From: Neopararhizobium haloflavum
Lineage (GTDB): Bacteria; Pseudomonadota; Alphaproteobacteria; Rhizobiales; Rhizobiaceae
Length of the DNA stretch: 64,000 nucleotides
Assembly: GCF_002750855.1 (NCBI RefSeq)
Contig: NZ_NWUC01000009.1
Span: 1-64,000, forward strand
Reading direction: 5' to 3'
This document shows, piece by piece, positions 59,914 through 64,000 of this stretch. The position numbers and the translations under genes were made by a program. The notes beneath the pieces were generated by a model. It was not told where the DNA came from. It saw only the letters and a program-made list of their open reading frames with translations, and made no database searches. Numbering within the stretch: the first letter of the stretch is position 1; each line of letters opens with the position of its first letter.

Positions 59914-61290
59914 ATGAAGATTATCATCTGCGGCGCGGGACGCGTCGGCTTCGGCATCGCAGAGCGTCTCTCGCAAGAAGAAAATGACGTCTCCGTCATC
60001 GACACCTCCGCATCCCTGATCCATGCGATTCGCGATACGCTCGACGTGCGCGGCTATGTCGGGCATGGCGCCCATCCCGAGGTGCTGGCGCAGGCAGGCG
60101 CCGAAGAAGCCGATATGATCATCGCCGTGACACTCTCGGATGAGGTCAACATGGTGGCCTGTCAGGTGGCGCATTCGCTTTTCAACGTGCCGACCAAGAT
60201 CGCCCGCATCCGCGCCCAGAACTACCTCGCGCCGCACTATCTCGACCTGTTCTCGCGCGAACACATGCCGATCGACGTGATCATTTCGCCGGAGGTGGAA
60301 GTCGGCAAGATGGTACTGCGCCGCATCGCTCTTCCTGGTGCGACGGATGCGGTGCGCTTCGCCAATGATGCGATCGCGATGGTGGCGATCGAGTGTCAGG
60401 AAGACTGCCCGGTCGTGAACACACCGCTGGAGCAGCTTACCGAACTCTTCCCCGATCTGACCGCGACGGTCGTCGGCATCGTGCGCAATGACGAATTGAC
60501 TGTTCCCCATTCCAGCGATCAGTTGCAGACCGGCGACCTGGCCTATGTGATCTGCGACCGGGAACATGTGCGACGCACGCTCGGCCTTTTCGGTCACGAG
60601 GAGCCGGAAGCCGTGCGCATCGTCATCGCGGGCGGCGGGAATATCGGCTATTTCGTCGCCAACGCGATAGAGGAGCGGCAGCCCAACATCAAGATCAAGA
60701 TCATCGAGCATGACCGTGCACGCGCCGTAGCGATCGCGGACAAGCTGCGCCGGGCCGTGGTGCTCAACGGTTCGTCGCTCGACCAGCAGATCCTGACGGA
60801 AGCCGACATTCACGATGCGGACCTGATGGTGGCCCTGACCAATGACGACCAGGTCAACATCCTGTCCTCCGTCATGGCGAAGAGACTTGGCTGCCAGGCC
60901 AATCTCGTTCTGATCAACAATCCGAGCTATCAGGACTTCACCAAGACGATCGGGATCGATGCCCATATCAATCCGCGCGCCGTCACCATTTCGCGTATTC
61001 TCCAACACGTCCGTCGCGGTCGCATTCGAGCGGTCTACAGCGTCGAACGCGGCGATGCGGAGGTGATCGAAGCGGAAGCCATGGATACCTCGCCGCTGGT
61101 CGGCAAGCCACTGCGTGAGCTCGATCTGCCCGAGGGCGTGCGCATCGGCGCGATCTACCGTGACAAGAAGGTGGTTCAGCCGGACGGGGCAACCAAGATC
61201 AAGGCCAAGGATCGGGTCGTCATGTTCGCGCGCGGGCGCTCCGTTCGCCATGTGGAGCAGATGTTCCGCGTCAGCCTTGAATTCTTCTGA
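59914..61290 (+). CDS. trkA: Trk potassium uptake regulatory protein TrkA
   Basis: A 458-residue peripheral membrane protein with two RCK halves. Each half has a Rossmann NAD-binding motif (IICGAGRVGFGIAERL at the N-terminus and IVIAGGGNIGYFVANAI in the middle, about 235-250) and a TrkA-C domain (VRHVEQMF near the end of the second). It gates TrkH according to NAD(H)/ATP. It lies downstream of ntrX, as usual in Hyphomicrobiales, and 8 bases ahead of trkH. Confidence 0.95.
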   Translation: MKIIICGAGRVGFGIAERLSQEENDVSVIDTSASLIHAIRDTLDVRGYVGHGAHPEVLAQAGAEEADMIIAVTLSDEVNMVACQVAHSLFNVPTKIARIRAQNYLAPHYLDLFSREHMPIDVIISPEVEVGKMVLRRIALPGATDAVRFANDAIAMVAIECQEDCPVVNTPLEQLTELFPDLTATVVGIVRNDELTVPHSSDQLQTGDLAYVICDREHVRRTLGLFGHEEPEAVRIVIAGGGNIGYFVANAIEERQPNIKIKIIEHDRARAVAIADKLRRAVVLNGSSLDQQILTEADIHDADLMVALTNDDQVNILSSVMAKRLGCQANLVLINNPSYQDFTKTIGIDAHINPRAVTISRILQHVRRGRIRAVYSVERGDAEVIEAEAMDTSPLVGKPLRELDLPEGVRIGAIYRDKKVVQPDGATKIKAKDRVVMFARGRSVRHVEQMFRVSLEFF

Positions 61291-61298
61291 TCCAGACG

Positions 61299-62783
61299 AT
61301 GGGACCGCTTTTCCTCGTCACGCTAAGTTCCGGCGGGCTGTTCATTCTCCTGATCCCCGCAATCCTGATCAACCTCGCGCTCGAGGAGCGCGATCTCGCC
61401 ATCGAAATGGGGCTCGTGGGCGGTCTCGGCGCCTTCGTCTGCGTCATGATCATTGCGGCGCTTCTTGGCCGGATCAGGGGCGTCGAGCGTGAACTGAACT
61501 TCGTTTCGCTCGTGCTGATCTGGGTCTGTACGCCGTTGGTCGCGGCCGTCTGCCTCATGGTGCTCGCGGGCCTGCCGCCCGGCGGCGCCTGGTTCGAGGC
61601 CGTCTCGGCGCTGACCACGACGGGAGCCACCGTGCTGGTTCGCGACCGGTTCTCGGTCGGTTTCCTGTTCTGGCGCTCTTCGCTGGAATGGTATGGCGGC
61701 TTCCTGACACTGATCTCGATCATCCATGTCCTCGCTCCGGCCGGGTTCGGTGGTCTGCGGCCAAGTGGCCGCCGTCGGGGGACATCGAACCATCGGGACG
61801 GACACTGGGGCGCACTGTCAGCCTATTCGTCGGTCTTGTGGCAGTATGGCGCGCTCACCGTCGTCATCGCGCTCGGGCTGATCTTCTTCTCCGTTCATCC
61901 CGGAGATGCGATGATGCTCGCCATGGTCAGCATCGCGACGGGCGGGTTCCTGCCGTTTCAGGATCCGCTGGACACGCATATCGGGTCAGGCGCAATGCTG
62001 GTTCTCGCGATCGGCTTTTGTTTCGGCACGCTCAGCGTTTTCTGGAGACGCAACATCCTGCGCAGCCCCCGACGCCTGATCTACGGCAATCGGGAGGCCA
62101 CCCTCGTTCTTAGCGTCATCGCGTGCCTGACGCTCTTCTATGCTGCCGCAATCGCCGAATCGGCGGGCAGCGGGATGCGCGGGATCGCTGCGGCCTTGCT
62201 TGAAGGGTTCTTCACGGCTGCCTCTCTGGTCTCGACCAGCGGCATCGAGAGTCGGCCCGGCGTGATCGGGCTTTTTCCGCCTTTTGCCGTTCTTCTCGTC
62301 ATTTTCATCGGCGCAAGCGTCTACTCCACCGCTGGCGGCATCAAATATTACCGCTTGGCGAGCATGTGGACCTATGCACGTGCCGAGTTGAACCGACTGA
62401 TCTATCCAAGCGGCATTTCACAGCTGAAATTCGGTCGCAGACATATCGACGACGCCGAGATTCGTGCGATCTGGGCATATTTCGTCCTGGCCCTGCTGTG
62501 CGTCGCGCTCGGAACCGTCCTGATCACCCTGTCGGCGGCGAATTTCGAGGGTGGGCTGGCGATGGCCATCTCGCTCTTTTCCGGTGCGGGCCCGGTCTAC
62601 GATTCACTGCGTCCTGTCGGGGAGGGCGTTGCCAGCCATGCCGGCTACCTCAGCGGTTGGCCGGCCTTTGCCGATCTGCCGATCACCGCCTATGCGCCAG
62701 CCGTTGTTCTCATGACGATCGGCCGCCTTGAAGTTCTTCTCGTGTTTGCCGTAATCAACGTCAGCTATTGGCTGAACCGCTGA
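61299..62783 (+). CDS. trkH: Trk potassium uptake protein TrkH
   Basis: A 494-residue polytopic K+ channel-like transporter. The four selectivity-filter repeats can be located: SALTTTGATVL (about 100), MVSIATGGFLPF, SLVSTSGIESRPG and SLFSGAGPVYDSL, each with the central Gly. Multiple helices alternate with these re-entrant loops. TrkA supplies nucleotide gating. The start is the ATG at 61299, just past the trkA stop. Confidence 0.93.
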   Translation: MGPLFLVTLSSGGLFILLIPAILINLALEERDLAIEMGLVGGLGAFVCVMIIAALLGRIRGVERELNFVSLVLIWVCTPLVAAVCLMVLAGLPPGGAWFEAVSALTTTGATVLVRDRFSVGFLFWRSSLEWYGGFLTLISIIHVLAPAGFGGLRPSGRRRGTSNHRDGHWGALSAYSSVLWQYGALTVVIALGLIFFSVHPGDAMMLAMVSIATGGFLPFQDPLDTHIGSGAMLVLAIGFCFGTLSVFWRRNILRSPRRLIYGNREATLVLSVIACLTLFYAAAIAESAGSGMRGIAAALLEGFFTAASLVSTSGIESRPGVIGLFPPFAVLLVIFIGASVYSTAGGIKYYRLASMWTYARAELNRLIYPSGISQLKFGRRHIDDAEIRAIWAYFVLALLCVALGTVLITLSAANFEGGLAMAISLFSGAGPVYDSLRPVGEGVASHAGYLSGWPAFADLPITAYAPAVVLMTIGRLEVLLVFAVINVSYWLNR

Positions 62784-62864
62784 GGTCGGAGTATTCGCTT
62801 CGTCTCGACGGTCTCATCCGCCTTCGCCGCCTCTTCGGGCTATCAGAACTGAGAAAGATGCCGC

Positions 62865-63728
62865 ATGTCTCGTATTGCCTATGTCAACGGCCGCTATCGC
62901 CCGCTCGCGCAGGCCGCCATTCATGTCGAGGATCGCGGCTATCAGTTCGCCGATGGCGTCTATGAGGTCTGTGAGATCCGGCATGGCTATATCATGGACA
63001 TGACCCGCCATCTCGACCGACTGGACCGCTCGCTGCGAGAACTGGACATTGCCTGGCCGATGGAGCGGCGAGCGCTCGAGATGGTCCTGCGTGAGGTCGT
63101 GCGCCGCAACAAGGTGCGCAATGGCATCGTCTATTGGCAGGTGACGCGCGGCGTGGCGCGCCGCGATCACGTCTTTCCTGCCGAAGATACCGCGCCTGCG
63201 ATCGTCGTGACGGCGAAGAAGATCAATCCGGCGACCCTTATCAAGAAGAACGAGACTGGCATCAAGGCGATCACGCTGCCGGAGAATCGTTGGGAAAGGG
63301 TCGACATCAAGACGGTCGGACTGCTCCCCAACGTGCTCGCCCGCCAGAAAGCCAAGCTCGCCGGTGCTCAGGAGGCGTTCTTCGTCGATGAGAATGGCAT
63401 GGTCAAGGAAGGCGCGGCGACCAATGTCTGGATCGTCACGGCGGACAAGACGCTCGTCACCCGGCCGGCCGATTTCGGCATTCTGCGTGGCATCACGCGC
63501 ACCACGGTGATCGATGTCGCCGACAAGCTGGGGTTGAAAGTGGAGGAACGCCCGTTTTCCGTGGACGAGGCGAAGGCGGCCCGGGAAGTCTTCATCAGCG
63601 CGGCTTCGTCGGTAGCCATCCCCGTCGTTTCGATCGATGGCGCGACGATCGCCAACGGACATCCGGGACACGTTTGCGGCGAACTCCGCGACGCCTTTTT
63701 TGACGTTGCGGAAAAGACACCAACCTGA
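62865..63728 (+). CDS. dat: D-amino-acid transaminase (class IV PLP)
   Basis: A 287-residue fold-type IV PLP enzyme swapping amino groups between D-amino acids and keto acids; it supplies D-Glu/D-Ala for peptidoglycan. VEDRGYQFADGVYEVCEI and the PLP Lys149 in VDIKTVGLLPNVLARQKA fit D-AAT; EEAFF-type FFVDENGMVKEGAATNVWIV and LRGITRTTVIDVA are the Glu and phosphate-binding segments. Branched-chain aminotransferases share the fold; the DIKT motif favours D-AAT. It lies between trkH and hfq, as in other rhizobia. Confidence 0.9.
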   Translation: MSRIAYVNGRYRPLAQAAIHVEDRGYQFADGVYEVCEIRHGYIMDMTRHLDRLDRSLRELDIAWPMERRALEMVLREVVRRNKVRNGIVYWQVTRGVARRDHVFPAEDTAPAIVVTAKKINPATLIKKNETGIKAITLPENRWERVDIKTVGLLPNVLARQKAKLAGAQEAFFVDENGMVKEGAATNVWIVTADKTLVTRPADFGILRGITRTTVIDVADKLGLKVEERPFSVDEAKAAREVFISAASSVAIPVVSIDGATIANGHPGHVCGELRDAFFDVAEKTPT

Positions 63729-63803
63729 TACCACGGCAGCTTAAGGGGACCCTCGCTTCTGCACATTTCTAAGTCATTGCTTCGTCAATGCAAGCGGGGA
63801 AAT

Positions 63804-63822
63804 CCGGTTCGGACGAAACCGG
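63804..63822. promoter_or_regulatory. Stem-loop in the hfq leader
   Basis: CCGGTT and AACCGG pair (6 bp) around a 7-base loop, 23 bases ahead of the hfq ATG and followed by CAAAAAAG. It may be part of a leader hairpin or a weak terminator of the minus strand; on plus there is no T run. Confidence 0.35.
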
Positions 63823-63844
63823 CAAAAAAGAAAGATGCGGCGCT

Positions 63845-64000
63845 ATGGCGGAACGTTCTCAAAACCTGCAGGATCTCTTTCTAAACACCGTCCGCAAGCA
63901 GAAGATTTCGCTGACGATCTTCCTGATCAATGGCGTGAAACTGACAGGTGTCGTCACGTCCTTCGATAATTTCTGTGTTCTTCTGCGGCGGGACGGCCAC
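63845..64000 (+). CDS. hfq: RNA chaperone Hfq (5' part; runs off the window)
   Basis: The first 52 codons ([20 protein letters not shown]... ending LLRRDGH) match Hfq exactly in layout: N-terminal helix with [14 protein letters not shown], then the Sm1 strands [31 protein letters not shown]. Gln8 and Asp9 of the proximal RNA-binding face are present. The Sm2 motif and C-terminus lie beyond base 64000. Hfq pairs small RNAs with targets and controls nitrogen and stress genes in rhizobia. AAGAAAG precedes the ATG. Confidence 0.97.

Noticed and set aside
58376-61251. Two long minus-strand frames (about 465 residues each) opposite ntrX and trkA
   Set aside because: Both mirror highly conserved coding sequence; composition is not protein-like.

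Overview
The window is a high-GC stretch of chromosomal core genome from an alphaproteobacterium of the order Hyphomicrobiales (Rhizobiales). The evidence is the set of clan-typical gene blocks: aapJQMP next to metC, pcm-tolC-popZ-valS, a periplasmic ExoR next to ilvD, gltA-gltX-comEC-lexA-moeA-moaC-trpC-trpD, tpiA-secG-pyrG-VOC-kdsA-eno-ftsB, the pdhABC/lpd-lipA-coq10 block, fused ispDF, and dusB-ntrB-ntrC-ntrY-ntrX-trkA-trkH-dat-hfq. A GTTC-N7-GTTC SOS box, the alphaproteobacterial form, lies upstream of lexA. The genus cannot be named from the sequence alone. I see no insertion sequence, prophage, CRISPR array or plasmid gene.

Layout. 1-1510 (minus strand) is the least conserved part: a small unknown protein that may be frameshifted into an edge-truncated reading frame, a transglycosylase-like lipoprotein, and two tiny overlapping genes. 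1588-7467 holds metC, divergent from the general L-amino-acid transporter operon aapJQMP. 7489-8910 is a two-gene minus operon (CHCC zinc finger, FAD monooxygenase). 9081-9863 is an alpha/beta hydrolase, followed by tRNA-Cys. 10164-16448 carries pcm-like, tolC, popZ and valS. 16870-20947 carries a FadL-type porin, ilvD and exoR, the last overlapping ilvD. 20969-22656 has a small secreted protein, tRNA-Asn, a small membrane protein and MarC.

22726-34559 is mostly minus strand: gltA, gltX, lexA, a moeA-moaC-trpC-trpD run and ppiD, with comEC on plus. 34717-50423 is a long plus-strand stretch: glycolysis (tpiA, eno), secretion (secG), nucleotide and LPS synthesis (pyrG, kdsA), division (ftsB), the whole pyruvate dehydrogenase complex (pdhA, pdhB with its own lipoyl domain, pdhC, an SGNH hydrolase, lpd), lipoyl synthase, and a Coq10-like START protein. 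50424-52144 is cinA and ispDF on minus. 52406-64000 is the nitrogen-control cluster (dusB, ntrBC, ntrYX), then the Trk potassium system, a D-amino-acid transaminase and the start of hfq.

The genes combine into recognisable themes: amino-acid uptake and nitrogen sensing (aap, ntr), carbon entry into the TCA cycle (tpiA, eno, pdh, lipA, gltA), envelope building and secretion (kdsA, tolC, secG, ppiD, fadL, exoR) and polarity/division (popZ, ftsB). I did not find a convincing undescribed multi-gene system. The best leads are cis-elements (perfect inverted repeats upstream of fadL and pdhA, a triple GTTC-type array at lexA, a hairpin on the dusB ribosome-binding site) and a pair of tiny coupled genes at 1272-1510.
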